64,000 bases of DNA, taken from contig NZ_JAHKRR010000008.1 in the NCBI RefSeq assembly GCF_018863395.1, positions 62,001 to 126,000 on the forward strand, written 5' to 3'. This document shows positions 17,299-25,451 of this stretch, piece after piece. The translations under genes and the position numbers were made by a program. The notes under the pieces are model-generated. The model saw only the letters and a program-made list of their open reading frames with translations, made no database searches and was not told where the DNA came from. Position 1 is the first letter of the stretch, and each line of letters opens with the position of its first letter. The stretch is from Sinomicrobium weinanense. GTDB lineage: Bacteria; Bacteroidota; Bacteroidia; Flavobacteriales; Flavobacteriaceae.

Positions 17299-18609
17299 TC
17301 ATAAACTTTCTGCCGCCAACGGATTCACCGTCTGTCTGTTGGGCTGCATTTTTCGCTGCAGGACCGCATAAACCGCCACTACGCCAAAACAGAGCAGGGG
17401 AATGTAAAACGACAACTTAATACTTTGGGTGGTATCGGAAACCTGTCCCTGTAAGGCAGTCAGGACAGCTCCTCCCAGTATGGCCATGATCAACCCTGAT
17501 CCCCCGATCTTGGTATCCTGGCCCAGCCCTCTCATTCCCAAACCGTATATGGTGGGGAACATCAGCGACATAAACCCGGAAATAGCTACCAGGGCGATGA
17601 CTCCCCCATATCCGCTGCCATAGATCACCAGCAGTGTACATACTCCGCCTCCAATGGCACTTAACATCAATAAATTCCTGGGGCTAAAGAACTTCATCAG
17701 CCCTGTGAATATAAAGCGGGACACCGAAAACAGGATCAGGGAAGCTAGGTAATAGGTTGCGGCATTGTCTTCACTGAGGTTCAACTCCTGCATCACATAC
17801 CTGATGGTATATGACCACACGCCGATCTGGGCTCCCATATAAAAAAACTGGGCGATCACGGACCAGCAGTAATTGGGGTTCTTTGCCAATCGCCTGAGAC
17901 TGGGTATCAAATGTACTTTGCTCCCTTCATCGGAGGCTTTCGGCATTTTTGTGTATTTTACGAGCAGCCATATCAATATTAAAAAACAGGCAACCCCCAC
18001 ATAAGTCCCCATCACGGAGGTAAGTTCTTCGGATTGGATCACCTGTAATTCTTCGGCGGTCATCCCCGCCCGCTCCCCGGCATCGGACAAATTCAGGTGT
18101 GAGAGGATAAAGACCTTGCTCAACACCACCCCGGAAATCGACCCTATGGGATTAAAGGATTGTGCCCAGTTCAGCCTCCGGGTCCCGGTCTCTTCGGGGC
18201 CCATGGCAATGATATAGGGGTTGGCCGCGGTTTCCAGGATGGACAGCCCTCCTGCCAGGATAAATAATGCAGCCAGAAAGTGGCCGTATACCATGGTAAT
18301 GCTCGCAGGGTAAAAAAGCAGTGCCCCGATGATAAAAAAACCCAGGCCGACCAGCACGCCGGTTTTATACGTAAATCTTTTTATAAGGATCGCGGCCGGA
18401 AGGGCCAGCAAAAAATAAGACCCGTAGAATGCGAGCTGTATCCATGACGTCTGAAAGTCCGACATACTCATAATCCGTTTAAAGGCGGCCAGCAGGGTAT
18501 CTGTCATATTATTGGCCAGCCCCCACAGGAAAAAAAGGCTGGTAACCAGTATAAACGGCCAGGTATTTCCCGGTCTTATCAGGGAAACTTTTTGTGCTTT
18601 ACGTTTCAT
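17299..18609 (-). CDS. FucP-type major facilitator sugar:H+ symporter
   Basis: A 436-residue inner-membrane MFS transporter of the FHS/FucP family, with about 12 helices. Family features are FLWGLANNMTDTLLAAFKR in the first helix and loop (FucP-like W-G-x-x-x-N-D/N), GSYFLLALPAAILIKRFTYKTG, AGGLSILETAANPYI (the FucP ETAANPY motif) and LNWAQSFNPIGSI. E. coli FucP takes up L-fucose and also D-arabinose, which have the same ring stereochemistry. It lies in one transcript with the isomerase and kinase, 61 bases from the isomerase stop. Inferred role: uptake of the D-arabinose freed in the periplasm by the GH172 enzymes. Confidence 0.9.
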   Translation of the reverse strand: MKRKAQKVSLIRPGNTWPFILVTSLFFLWGLANNMTDTLLAAFKRIMSMSDFQTSWIQLAFYGSYFLLALPAAILIKRFTYKTGVLVGLGFFIIGALLFYPASITMVYGHFLAALFILAGGLSILETAANPYIIAMGPEETGTRRLNWAQSFNPIGSISGVVLSKVFILSHLNLSDAGERAGMTAEELQVIQSEELTSVMGTYVGVACFLILIWLLVKYTKMPKASDEGSKVHLIPSLRRLAKNPNYCWSVIAQFFYMGAQIGVWSYTIRYVMQELNLSEDNAATYYLASLILFSVSRFIFTGLMKFFSPRNLLMLSAIGGGVCTLLVIYGSGYGGVIALVAISGFMSLMFPTIYGLGMRGLGQDTKIGGSGLIMAILGGAVLTALQGQVSDTTQSIKLSFYIPLLCFGVVAVYAVLQRKMQPNRQTVNPLAAESL

Positions 18610-18670
18610 AGAGATCGGTTTTGACTGTGGTGTATGGATTAAACCTGCATATCATCGTTCAGCAATTACA

Positions 18671-20443
18671 TTATTTATAAAGGGGGCCATAGGTGTTGCA
18701 GGCACGGAAGTCGCTTCCCTCCCTGTCCATTCCGAAGGAGTTCCATGTACTGGGCCTGAAGATCCTTCCGGGATCGACATTGTGCATAGATACGGGTATC
18801 CTCAATACGGCGGCCAGTGCGATCAGCTCCTGACCGATATGCCCGCAGGAAATGGCCCCGTGATTGGACCCCCAGTTATTCATCACGGAATACACATCTG
18901 CAAAGGCGTTATCTTCTGTTAACCGCGGAACAAACCAGGTAGTGGGCCAGGTGCGGTCTGTTCTTTCGTCCAGGATCTTATGGACCTTCTGCGGCAGGTC
19001 GATCGTCCATCCTTCGGCGATCTGAAGTGTGGGGCCGATGCCTTTGACCAGGTTAACCCTGCACATGGTTACCTGCATCCCTCCTTTGGTGAGGAAACCG
19101 GATGAATATCCGCCACCGCGGAAATAGCCCAGGCTGGCGGGATACCATGTTGTAGCGTCCAGGCATTCCTGCACTTCTTCTTCCGAAATTTCCCAATAGG
19201 GTTTCATGGCCGGCTGGCCATCCTTTACCTGGCGCCCCGTCCCGTCCAAAGTTGCCGAACCGGAGTTTATAAGGTGTATAAAGCCGTTCTCCGCCATGCC
19301 TTCGGGTTTCCACCCGCTTACTCTTTCCACAGCTTCGGGGCTCCAATAGGTCCTGACATCGGCAAAGATCTGGGCCCTGTTGGTCAACAGGTAATTGAAC
19401 AGCATGGACACCCCGTTCAATGCATCATTTTCGGTGGCCACCATATAGGGGGGCCTTTTCCCGTTCCAGTCGAAAGAGGAATTGAGAATGGCCTCGGCAA
19501 AATCGCCGTTGGGCAGGAAATCCGTCCATTGCCGCTGCCCTTGAAACCCGGAGACTATGGCTTCATGGCCCATGGATTCTTCCCCGAATCCCATTTCCCG
19601 GAGTTTCGGGTTACCTTCCATAAGATCGCGTATGATCAGGGTCATTTTCACTACAAATTCCCAATCCTTGTCCTTTTGTTCCCTGGAACGTTGTTTTTCT
19701 TCCTTGTTAAAGTCCTCTCCTTCTGCACAGTTTTTTTTCGTCCAGGCCAGGGCCTTTTCGTATTCTTCATGGTCATATATCCCTTGTTCTATCCTTCTCA
19801 GGACTTCGCTGGAATCGACATATTCGTTCCGCATCCCCAGAAAATCCTGAAAGAAATCCGGATCGACCGCAGAACCGGCGATCCCCATGGAAACACTGCC
19901 TATGGCCAGGTATGATTTTCCTTTCATCAGTGCCACAGCCATTCCTGCCCTTGCAAAGCACAGCAGTTTTTCCTTTACATCTTTTGCGATCCCGTCGTCA
20001 TTCAGATCCTGTACATCCCGGCCGTAAATACCAAAAGCCGGCAATCCCTTTTGGTTGTGGGCTGCCAGGGTGGCAGCCAGGTAAACCCCTCCGGGCCTTT
20101 CCGTACCGTTAAACCCCCAGATGGCCTTCGGGATGTGCGGATCAAAATCCATGGTTTCCGTACCATAGGCCCAACAGGGAGTCACGGAAAGGGAAACCCC
20201 GACATTTTCCGCCTTGAATTTTTTATCACAGTCCACAGCTTCTTTTATGCCCCCGATACAGGAATCGGCTATTACACATTCTACTGGTTTTCCGTCGGGA
20301 TATTTCAACTCGGTCTTAAACAATTTGGCAACGGTTCTGGCCATGGCCATGGTCTTTTCTTCGAGCGATTCCCGGATCCCTCCAAGCCTTCCGTCAATGA
20401 CGGGCCTGATCCCGATCCTGGGATATGAGTCAATTTTTTGCAT
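18671..20443 (-). CDS. fucI: L-fucose/D-arabinose isomerase (FucI type)
   Basis: A 590-residue cytoplasmic ketol isomerase matching FucI over its full length. It has the start [22 protein letters not shown], the metal site around TEND (E338) and the following Asp D362 (E. coli FucI uses E337 and D361), and the C-terminal [12 protein letters not shown] with the third metal ligand His. FucI converts L-fucose to L-fuculose and D-arabinose to D-ribulose with Mn2+. The neighbouring AraB-type kinase and the lack of any fuculose-phosphate aldolase argue that D-arabinose is the real substrate. It lies 21 bases from the next upstream gene and so is co-transcribed. Confidence 0.93.
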   Translation of the reverse strand: MQKIDSYPRIGIRPVIDGRLGGIRESLEEKTMAMARTVAKLFKTELKYPDGKPVECVIADSCIGGIKEAVDCDKKFKAENVGVSLSVTPCWAYGTETMDFDPHIPKAIWGFNGTERPGGVYLAATLAAHNQKGLPAFGIYGRDVQDLNDDGIAKDVKEKLLCFARAGMAVALMKGKSYLAIGSVSMGIAGSAVDPDFFQDFLGMRNEYVDSSEVLRRIEQGIYDHEEYEKALAWTKKNCAEGEDFNKEEKQRSREQKDKDWEFVVKMTLIIRDLMEGNPKLREMGFGEESMGHEAIVSGFQGQRQWTDFLPNGDFAEAILNSSFDWNGKRPPYMVATENDALNGVSMLFNYLLTNRAQIFADVRTYWSPEAVERVSGWKPEGMAENGFIHLINSGSATLDGTGRQVKDGQPAMKPYWEISEEEVQECLDATTWYPASLGYFRGGGYSSGFLTKGGMQVTMCRVNLVKGIGPTLQIAEGWTIDLPQKVHKILDERTDRTWPTTWFVPRLTEDNAFADVYSVMNNWGSNHGAISCGHIGQELIALAAVLRIPVSMHNVDPGRIFRPSTWNSFGMDREGSDFRACNTYGPLYK

Positions 20444-20464
20444 ATTTTTTACTTCTTCAGGTTT

Positions 20465-21733
20465 TTATTTCGTTTTTTTCGTGTTGAAGGTGTTTTTTAC
20501 AGTTTCCAGTTCTACGCCTAAAACAGCCCGGGCAATTTTGTTCAGCCGGGCTTCCTCCCCGGTCAGGTGAAAAACACTGTGCCGGTGTGTCAATTTTTCC
20601 TGCGGTTGCAGAAAAGCGGCAGGCGATACGCTTTCTATTTCGTAGAAAGGCCCCATCTGGGAACCGTCTTCCAAGGGCCCGTCGTTATAGGCGTTGATGG
20701 CATCTCCTGAGAGGGGATCCTTGTCCGGCGTCCACTCCTGGTTCAAATAGACAGCATTATTATCGACTTCGAAAAGCGTGATCGTAAGCACCTTGTTCAA
20801 CTGGTCGTAACTCCCCGCTATTGTTTTTGCCCGGTTTGGGGGAATACCCAGTTTTCCCCTCGATTTACCATCGGCCCTAAAGAACAAATGGCCATTGGCA
20901 TAACTGATCCTGTCCTTCGGGATCTCCCCGAAATAATCGGTGGTCGCCACTTTGCCCCTACTTCGGCTATGCTCAGCAACCGCGGTATCTTCCCGGTATG
21001 GAATAATAATGACCGTTTCGTCGGACGGGGTGAACATATCCAGTATCCAGATACAAGGCGCTCCGGTTTCTTTTGTCCATGCCCTATCGCCGGTATTGAT
21101 AATGGCATTATCGGTCGTAAACCCGACGCTCTGTATATTCCCCAGGTTTACATTGAGCAGTTTTTCCATCTTCTCTTTACCGAGGATCCGGACCTCCCGC
21201 TCAGCCTTTATCCGAAGGTTTGTTCCCGCGTAATTGACGATGGACATCTCCTTCTTCATCCTTACTCCGGAACTGTTGCTGTTCACTACTTCCCAGGGCT
21301 CTGTATCTATTGCCGGCGGTGTTTTCCAATGGTCAAAGACCATGGGGGAACCGGGGTTAAAAAAGAGGGAGAATTTACTCCCTTCGGGCCCCAGCCAAAA
21401 CCGGTTTTCACCTCCGTAAGCGTTCATATGCGGGTCCTCCTCACCCTCAAAGGCCTCATAATTGACCCATCCGAAACTTTTACCGCCGGGGCCGGCCGCA
21501 GATGATGTAAAGACTTTTCCCTGGTATTTGGGAGAAACGATGACCTGGCTGCTGTCCTGCTTTAACACGATCAGTCCTTTGTCTTTTTCTTTAAGAAAAT
21601 TCAGGTCATAGCCGTAGCTCCCCTGCTCATATGTCTGTGCTTTCATTTCTTTTTTATCCTTTCCGGTCCTATGGATACAGGCTATCATCATACAACAGGC
21701 CATCACCGTAGTAATCATAGCTGAATATTTCAT
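20465..21733 (-). CDS. Lipoprotein of the DUF6786 type, function unknown
   Basis: A 422-residue protein with a lipoprotein signal (MMIAC). It looks all-beta and starts with a module reminiscent of sugar-mutarotase folds: QVIVSPKYQGKVFTSSAAG, then FGWVNYEAFE, GGENRFWLGPEG and FSLFFNPG. I believe this is the family called DUF6786 in Bacteroidota, but that is from memory. A similar fold occurs in galactose mutarotases and some glycan-active enzymes; H/E residues such as those in EDPHMNAYGGENRFW might form a sugar site. It lies in the middle of the GH172-led transcript, between the second GH172 and the FucI gene. A periplasmic aldose 1-epimerase or a new hydrolase/binding protein for D-arabinofuranosides would fit. 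Confidence 0.6.
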   Translation of the reverse strand: MKYSAMITTVMACCMMIACIHRTGKDKKEMKAQTYEQGSYGYDLNFLKEKDKGLIVLKQDSSQVIVSPKYQGKVFTSSAAGPGGKSFGWVNYEAFEGEEDPHMNAYGGENRFWLGPEGSKFSLFFNPGSPMVFDHWKTPPAIDTEPWEVVNSNSSGVRMKKEMSIVNYAGTNLRIKAEREVRILGKEKMEKLLNVNLGNIQSVGFTTDNAIINTGDRAWTKETGAPCIWILDMFTPSDETVIIIPYREDTAVAEHSRSRGKVATTDYFGEIPKDRISYANGHLFFRADGKSRGKLGIPPNRAKTIAGSYDQLNKVLTITLFEVDNNAVYLNQEWTPDKDPLSGDAINAYNDGPLEDGSQMGPFYEIESVSPAAFLQPQEKLTHRHSVFHLTGEEARLNKIARAVLGVELETVKNTFNTKKTK

Positions 21734-21751
21734 CCGTCTATTTTTTATTTG

Positions 21752-22900
21752 TTAATTGACTTCCAGGTCATTTTTTGAAGGAAGGGGCGGAAAGGAGGCA
21801 TGGGGTTCCAGTTGATACCAGTATACCACGGAACTTATATCAGACTTTTGCTGCAGGTAGCGATGGTCACTCCTCCAGCCGAGGTCCTGAATGGTAATCT
21901 TCAATTCCTTATCGAAACGGATGGGGTCCTGTATATGCCACCGGTACAGGCCGAACCGTTGTTGTGAATTATACAGTCCGTCCGGGCGGATGATCTGGTG
22001 CAGTCCCGCATAAGCCGTTGAGTAGCGTTCGTATTGGTGCGTTTTCTTGTTCTCGAAATTATAGGAGCCCAGAAAATAGTCTTCGGTCCCCGTTCCTGCT
22101 ATGGTCGGGTATTTCCTGTCCCCGTCCATATAGAATTTGATCTCGCCTTCGCCCCACCATCCTCGGTTGTTTACCTGCCACGCCATGTAGGTGCCCACAT
22201 AATGGCCTTGTCCTTTTATACCGTCTACCAGGGTATGGATGGCTCCTTTGGTGGGATTACTCCTCCGGAATTGCGCGTGAAAGTACGCGGCGTCCCCGGG
22301 AACTTCTGTCAGGGAGTAATCGATCTGGTAATAGAGGTACATCTCCTCTGCACCTATGTTTTCCATAGTGATCTTACACTTCTTTCTGAAAGGCATCGGC
22401 CAGAAGGAGTTAAAGGCACTGCCGGGGTTCACGGTTACGGGCAACGAATTGAGCGGGGCATATTCTCCCCATCCCATTCCGAAAAAATCTCCTACGGGAA
22501 CTTCTACGGAAGGTTCTTTTTCATCGTCCCAGTACATCCGGAGAATGGAAAACCGCCAATTGCCTGTTGGGGTCATCCATATGTGCTGAATAACACCTTC
22601 ATCGGTGATCTCGGCCAGGGTAAAAGTCTCGCCGGGTTCTATTTTAACCGAAGGGCTTACTTTCCAGCCTTTGCCCAGTTCCCGGGCTGCATGGCTTCCT
22701 GTTCCGTTTCCCGGTTCTGCCATCCCTCCCTTGCCGGGTTCACCTGTAAAATTTTCGGGACTTATGGACCTTGTCTCTGCTTTGGAAACACGAAAAATAT
22801 TTCCGAGGCTCATATCCAGGCCATTAAAATCTTTTTCCTGAGCGTGGGAAAACAAAATACAGATTGTAGAAAACACAAAAAATAAGCAATACTTTTTCAT
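21752..22900 (-). CDS. GH172 (DUF2961) glycoside hydrolase, second copy
   Basis: A 382-residue secreted paralogue of the GH172 gene at 14242-15396 (signal peptide ending FSHAQ). Catalytic-type motifs are WWGEGEIKF (E251) and GTGTEDYFLG (E273), spaced 22 residues. Other family marks are GVIQHIWMTPTG, LRMYWDDEKEPSVEVPVGDFFG and FWPMPFRKKCKITM. It differs from the first copy by an extra Gly/Pro-rich stretch at about residues 53-75, so the two probably cleave different linkages or chain lengths. It is the first gene of a long minus-strand transcript that also carries the DUF6786-type lipoprotein, isomerase, importer, kinase, first GH172 and the unrecognised protein, and it is preceded by two operators around a -7 box. 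Confidence 0.9.
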   Translation of the reverse strand: MKKYCLFFVFSTICILFSHAQEKDFNGLDMSLGNIFRVSKAETRSISPENFTGEPGKGGMAEPGNGTGSHAARELGKGWKVSPSVKIEPGETFTLAEITDEGVIQHIWMTPTGNWRFSILRMYWDDEKEPSVEVPVGDFFGMGWGEYAPLNSLPVTVNPGSAFNSFWPMPFRKKCKITMENIGAEEMYLYYQIDYSLTEVPGDAAYFHAQFRRSNPTKGAIHTLVDGIKGQGHYVGTYMAWQVNNRGWWGEGEIKFYMDGDRKYPTIAGTGTEDYFLGSYNFENKKTHQYERYSTAYAGLHQIIRPDGLYNSQQRFGLYRWHIQDPIRFDKELKITIQDLGWRSDHRYLQQKSDISSVVYWYQLEPHASFPPLPSKNDLEVN

Positions 22901-22910
22901 GGAAGATGAA

Positions 22911-22924
22911 TTTAATCGATTAAA
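22911..22924. promoter_or_regulatory. LacI-type operator site 1 (GH172 promoter, near the transcription start)
   Basis: TTTAATCGATTAAA, a perfect 14-base palindrome with central CG, 10 bases ahead of the GH172 start codon and just downstream of the -7 box. Confidence 0.75.
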
Positions 22925-22932
22925 CTAAAAGC

Positions 22933-22940
22933 CAAATATA
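22933..22940 (-). promoter_or_regulatory. Promoter -7 box of the GH172-led transcript
   Basis: Read on the minus strand this is TATATTTG, an exact match to TAnnTTTG. It lies between operators 1 and 2, so bound repressor would block RNA polymerase. No clear -33 TTG is visible. Confidence 0.6.
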
Positions 22941-22942
22941 CA

Positions 22943-22956
22943 TTTAAACGATTAAA
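22943..22956. promoter_or_regulatory. LacI-type operator site 2 (GH172 promoter, upstream)
   Basis: TTTAAACGATTAAA, one mismatch from a perfect palindrome. Its centre is 32 bases from that of site 1, three helical turns, so both lie on the same face of the DNA. Confidence 0.75.
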
Positions 22957-23042
22957 CTAAAAAACGAAAAGTTCAGTTTTTTACATTTTAACATATAAAT
23001 GTCACGAAATTTCAGGATAAAATTAAATAATCGGCAATATTT

Positions 23043-24062
23043 CTACCCTCTTTTACAGGATTTGCGAATTATGAGCTCGGCCTCCAGGCAGACCTGTTCT
23101 TTCTTTAATGCAGGATCGGAGATCTGGTCTGTCAGGATTTTAACCGCATTTTCTCCAAAACCTTTAAGCGGTTGTTTGACATAGGTCAGGGGGCAATAAT
23201 AAAAATCAAAGGCTTCTCCTTCGTCAAAGCTGATGATGGCGATATCTTCCGGTATCTTATAATTGAGTTCATCGATATACTTCAGGCCATACACAGCCAG
23301 GGTATTGGTTGCAAATAAAATGGCATCCACCTTGTTTTTGCTCAGTAACATATTGTCTATGGCCAGTTTAACTTCCTGTTTTATATTGGAAAACCTGATC
23401 TCATTGACCCAGTCTTCCTTAATTTCCAGGTTACCGTCTTCCATGGCATTTTTATACCCTCTTATACGTTCTCTCATATGATGGAGCGAACTGGCATAAG
23501 CGATGATCCCGATCCGGGAATTGCCTGTCTGGATCAGCCTCCTGGTGGCCTTGTAAGCAGCCTTGTAATTATTGATGACAACGTAATTGGATTCTATTTC
23601 CGGGAAATAGCGGTCGATCAGGACAAAGGGGATATTATTGGTTTTTAAATACTCGATCTGTTTTTCGGAACCCTCTGCCGCGGCTATTATAAAACCGTCC
23701 ACCTGCCGGTTGCTCAGAAACTGGACCAGGTCCCAGGACTTATCTGCCTTTTCGTCACAGCTTCCGAAAAGCACCGTGTAATCGAGTTTCTTGGCCTCAT
23801 CCTCAACAATACGCGCGATATGAGCGAAAAACGGGTTGGAAATATCCGCGACGATCAATCCTATGGTAAAGGTCTTGCCGCTTTTCAGGCTTTTTGCGAT
23901 CTGGTTGGGCCGGTAATTCAGCTCCCTGGCCGCTTTTTTCACCTTTTCCGCCACCTTGAGGCTTACCCGGCTCTCTTCGCCCTTTGACAATACATAGGAT
24001 ACCGTGGCCGTGGAGACCCCTACTTTTTTCGCGATATCTTTCAGGGATACTTTTTTCTTCAT
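23043..24062 (-). CDS. LacI-family transcriptional repressor of locus A
   Basis: A 339-residue LacI/GalR-type regulator. It has an N-terminal helix-turn-helix (VSLKDIAKKVGVSTATVSYVL, residues 4-24), the hinge helix (NYRPNQIAKSLKSGK) and a periplasmic-binding-like effector domain (about 62-339; TIGLIVADISNPFFAHIA, FVLIDRYFP). It follows the GH172-led transcript in the same direction but has its own upstream operator. The five matching palindromes at its own gene, the GH172 promoter and the SusC promoter make it the obvious regulator of locus A. The inducer is probably D-arabinose, a D-arabinofuranosyl oligosaccharide or a phosphorylated intermediate. Confidence 0.92.
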   Translation of the reverse strand: MKKKVSLKDIAKKVGVSTATVSYVLSKGEESRVSLKVAEKVKKAARELNYRPNQIAKSLKSGKTFTIGLIVADISNPFFAHIARIVEDEAKKLDYTVLFGSCDEKADKSWDLVQFLSNRQVDGFIIAAAEGSEKQIEYLKTNNIPFVLIDRYFPEIESNYVVINNYKAAYKATRRLIQTGNSRIGIIAYASSLHHMRERIRGYKNAMEDGNLEIKEDWVNEIRFSNIKQEVKLAIDNMLLSKNKVDAILFATNTLAVYGLKYIDELNYKIPEDIAIISFDEGEAFDFYYCPLTYVKQPLKGFGENAVKILTDQISDPALKKEQVCLEAELIIRKSCKRG

Positions 24063-24076
24063 GTTAATCGATTAAA
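24063..24076. promoter_or_regulatory. LacI-type operator site 3 (autoregulation)
   Basis: GTTAATCGATTAAA directly abuts the ATG of the LacI gene (24060-24062), so bound repressor would block its own transcription just after the start. Confidence 0.7.
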
Positions 24077-24459
24077 AAAATAAATATACGAGCATTTTAA
24101 ATTTTACAAAAATATTTTACTCCATAACGGCATGAAACTTCAGGGATTGCTTCCGACTTCCTGTTGCCTGTACGGATCAAAAGCAATCACAAACGGGTGA
24201 GAAGAAAGTTACAACTTTATTCTTAATCCAGTAGGAAAATATCAGAATCTGAAAATTTAACTCGTGCCCCAGCAGGTAACAAAAACCCTCATTTTACTGG
24301 TATTGTGCGGGTTGGGAGTAAAAAAGTGTACCAATCAATGGTCATACTTGAAAATAGCCTGCAGATTTTCGCAGAAAACAATAAAATAGCTGTTAAGTAT
24401 ATTGAAAATCGGACGGGTATTGTTGCTTTGTCATAGGCTTTATTAAAAAATGAAATCCC
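24077..24459. other. Gap without a supported gene between the LacI gene and the small-gene cluster
   Basis: Besides the -7 box of the LacI gene I see no gene. On the plus strand a frame stays open from about 24225 to a TAG at about 24437 (it contains PHFTGIVRVGSKKVYQ) but lacks a good start, so it may be the decayed end of an old gene. Confidence 0.3.
24107..24114 (-). promoter_or_regulatory. Promoter -7 box of the locus A LacI gene
   Basis: TATTTTTG on the minus strand matches TAnnTTTG and lies 44 bases ahead of the LacI start, upstream of operator 3. No -33 element is evident. Confidence 0.45.
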
Positions 24460-24651
24460 CTACTCCTTAAAATAGCAATCCGCCCGATACTCGAGGGCAT
24501 TAATACAAATGGATCTATTGTATTCCCATCTATCTGCTTTTTCCTTTAACCCCACCTTTTTGAAATATTCTGCCAGATTCCCGGAAATTTCAGCGAGTAC
24601 ACGTAAATCGGCCAGGCTCATCAATTGAACGTCTAATTCCTGTTTTGCCAT
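24460..24651 (-). CDS. Small helical protein, hypothetical (63 aa)
   Basis: A 63-residue soluble protein with two predicted helices (SLADLRVLAEISGNLAEYF and KEKADRWEYNRSICINALEY) and no signal peptide. Residues look amphipathic, as in small TPR-like or antitoxin-like partners. I recognise no family. It lies 12 bases after a 46-residue membrane protein gene on the same strand, so the two are likely co-expressed. The region is AT-rich compared with the two flanking PULs, which hints at separate origin. Confidence 0.5.
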   Translation of the reverse strand: MAKQELDVQLMSLADLRVLAEISGNLAEYFKKVGLKEKADRWEYNRSICINALEYRADCYFKE

Positions 24652-24663
24652 GTGATTGTAAGT

Positions 24664-24804
24664 TTAGATAAACAAAATAAACAGTATAATCCCAATTAAG
24701 GCAGCAATGACCAACCCCCAAAGGAATTTTAGAATAAATTGTTGTTTCCATTCTTCCCGGGCCAGGTCTGATGTATTATCTTCTATATATTCATTTTTAA
24801 ACAT
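24664..24804 (-). CDS. Small single-span membrane protein (46 aa)
   Basis: A 46-codon frame from ATG at 24804 to TAA at 24664. The N-terminal half is charged (MFKNEYIEDNTSDLAREEW) and the C-terminal half is one membrane helix (FLWGLVIAALIGIILFILF). This amphipathic-plus-span layout is typical of real small membrane proteins and unlikely in random frames. It lies between two other small genes on the same strand, with 12 and 53 bases between them. Function unknown; an envelope partner or toxin-like peptide are both possible. Confidence 0.55.
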   Translation of the reverse strand: MFKNEYIEDNTSDLAREEWKQQFILKFLWGLVIAALIGIILFILFI

Positions 24805-24857
24805 AAGACAAATATATACAGGTTCATCCGGCTGATTTTACGGATATCCGTATCGGC

Positions 24858-25025
24858 CTATTTTTTTTTCAGTTTCCGCTCTAAATAATTGTATTCGAGT
24901 TTTAACTCGAAATAAAAACAGGGAAACATTTCTTTATTATTTAAACATAACACGATAACCTTGGTGCCTGTTTTGTAAAGTCGTGCCAATTCGGCAATGA
25001 TTTCGGGATAGTATTCGCCATACAT
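24858..25025 (-). CDS. Small basic protein, hypothetical (55 aa)
   Basis: A 55-codon frame starting at the ATG at 25025. It begins MYGEYYPEIIAELARLYKTG, has a hydrophobic strand KVIVLCLNNKE and ends in a helical, Lys-rich tail (LKLEYNYLERKLKKK). No signal peptide and no known family. It reads like a genuine small protein, being the first of three in the same direction and divergent from the XRE gene that starts at 25092. Confidence 0.4.
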   Translation of the reverse strand: MYGEYYPEIIAELARLYKTGTKVIVLCLNNKEMFPCFYFELKLEYNYLERKLKKK

Positions 25026-25091
25026 ATAATTACATTTTATAAGTAGGCAGCGCGAGGACTAATATAATAAAAACAAGGATGGTCTGCCCTG

Positions 25092-25349
25092 TTGTTTAAC
25101 AAAAATCTGCCTGAAATTGCAGATGTGGGAAATAAATCATTTGTAAAAGCATTTGGAGAGAACCTTAGATTCCTAAGGGAATCCCGTGGATTAACAATAG
25201 AAGAACTGGCTTTTAAGTCAGGGATAGATGAATCTCAATTAGGTAGAGTAGAACGGGGGGCAATCAATACTTCCCTTGAAATTGTACACCGTATTTCCAA
25301 AGGTTTGAAAATCCCGGTCAAAGACTTGTTTGACTTCACTTCAGAATAG
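25092..25349 (+). CDS. XRE-family HTH regulator (small)
   Basis: An 85-residue protein that is almost entirely one Cro/CI-type helix-turn-helix: FGENLRFLRESRGLTIEELA, then FKSGIDESQLGRVERGAINTS and the last helix VHRISKGLKIPVKDLFDF. The start is either TTG at 25092 or GTG at 25125; neither has a clear ribosome site, and the HTH is complete with both. It is divergent from the three small minus-strand genes, the usual place for a regulator of such a cluster (as in toxin-antitoxin or restriction-control pairs). Confidence 0.8.
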   Translation: MFNKNLPEIADVGNKSFVKAFGENLRFLRESRGLTIEELAFKSGIDESQLGRVERGAINTSLEIVHRISKGLKIPVKDLFDFTSE

Positions 25350-25451
25350 ATTCCTCTGCTTGTGTAATTTTTGCATTATGTTTGATTTAGACAGGATAGA
25401 CAAGAAAATACTTTCTCTACCCGGGAAAATATTACGGAAAGAAGTCAAAAA
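25350..25451. other. Gap after the XRE gene with a possible 25-codon peptide
   Basis: An ATG at 25378 opens a 25-codon plus-strand frame (MFDLDRIDKKILSLPGKILR...) that ends at 25455, overlapping the stop of the GntR gene. It may be a small peptide linked to the XRE regulator or chance. No terminator is obvious. Confidence 0.25.

Noticed and set aside
22034-22885. 283-codon open frame on the plus strand
   Set aside because: Antisense to the second GH172 gene, which has clear family motifs.
4433-24062. L-fucose catabolic locus (fucoidan)
   Set aside because: FucI and FucP fit L-fucose, but there is no fuculose-phosphate aldolase, no GH29/GH95/GH107-type fucosidase and no sulfatase in this block, and the kinase is AraB-like rather than FucK-like. 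D-arabinose fits better.
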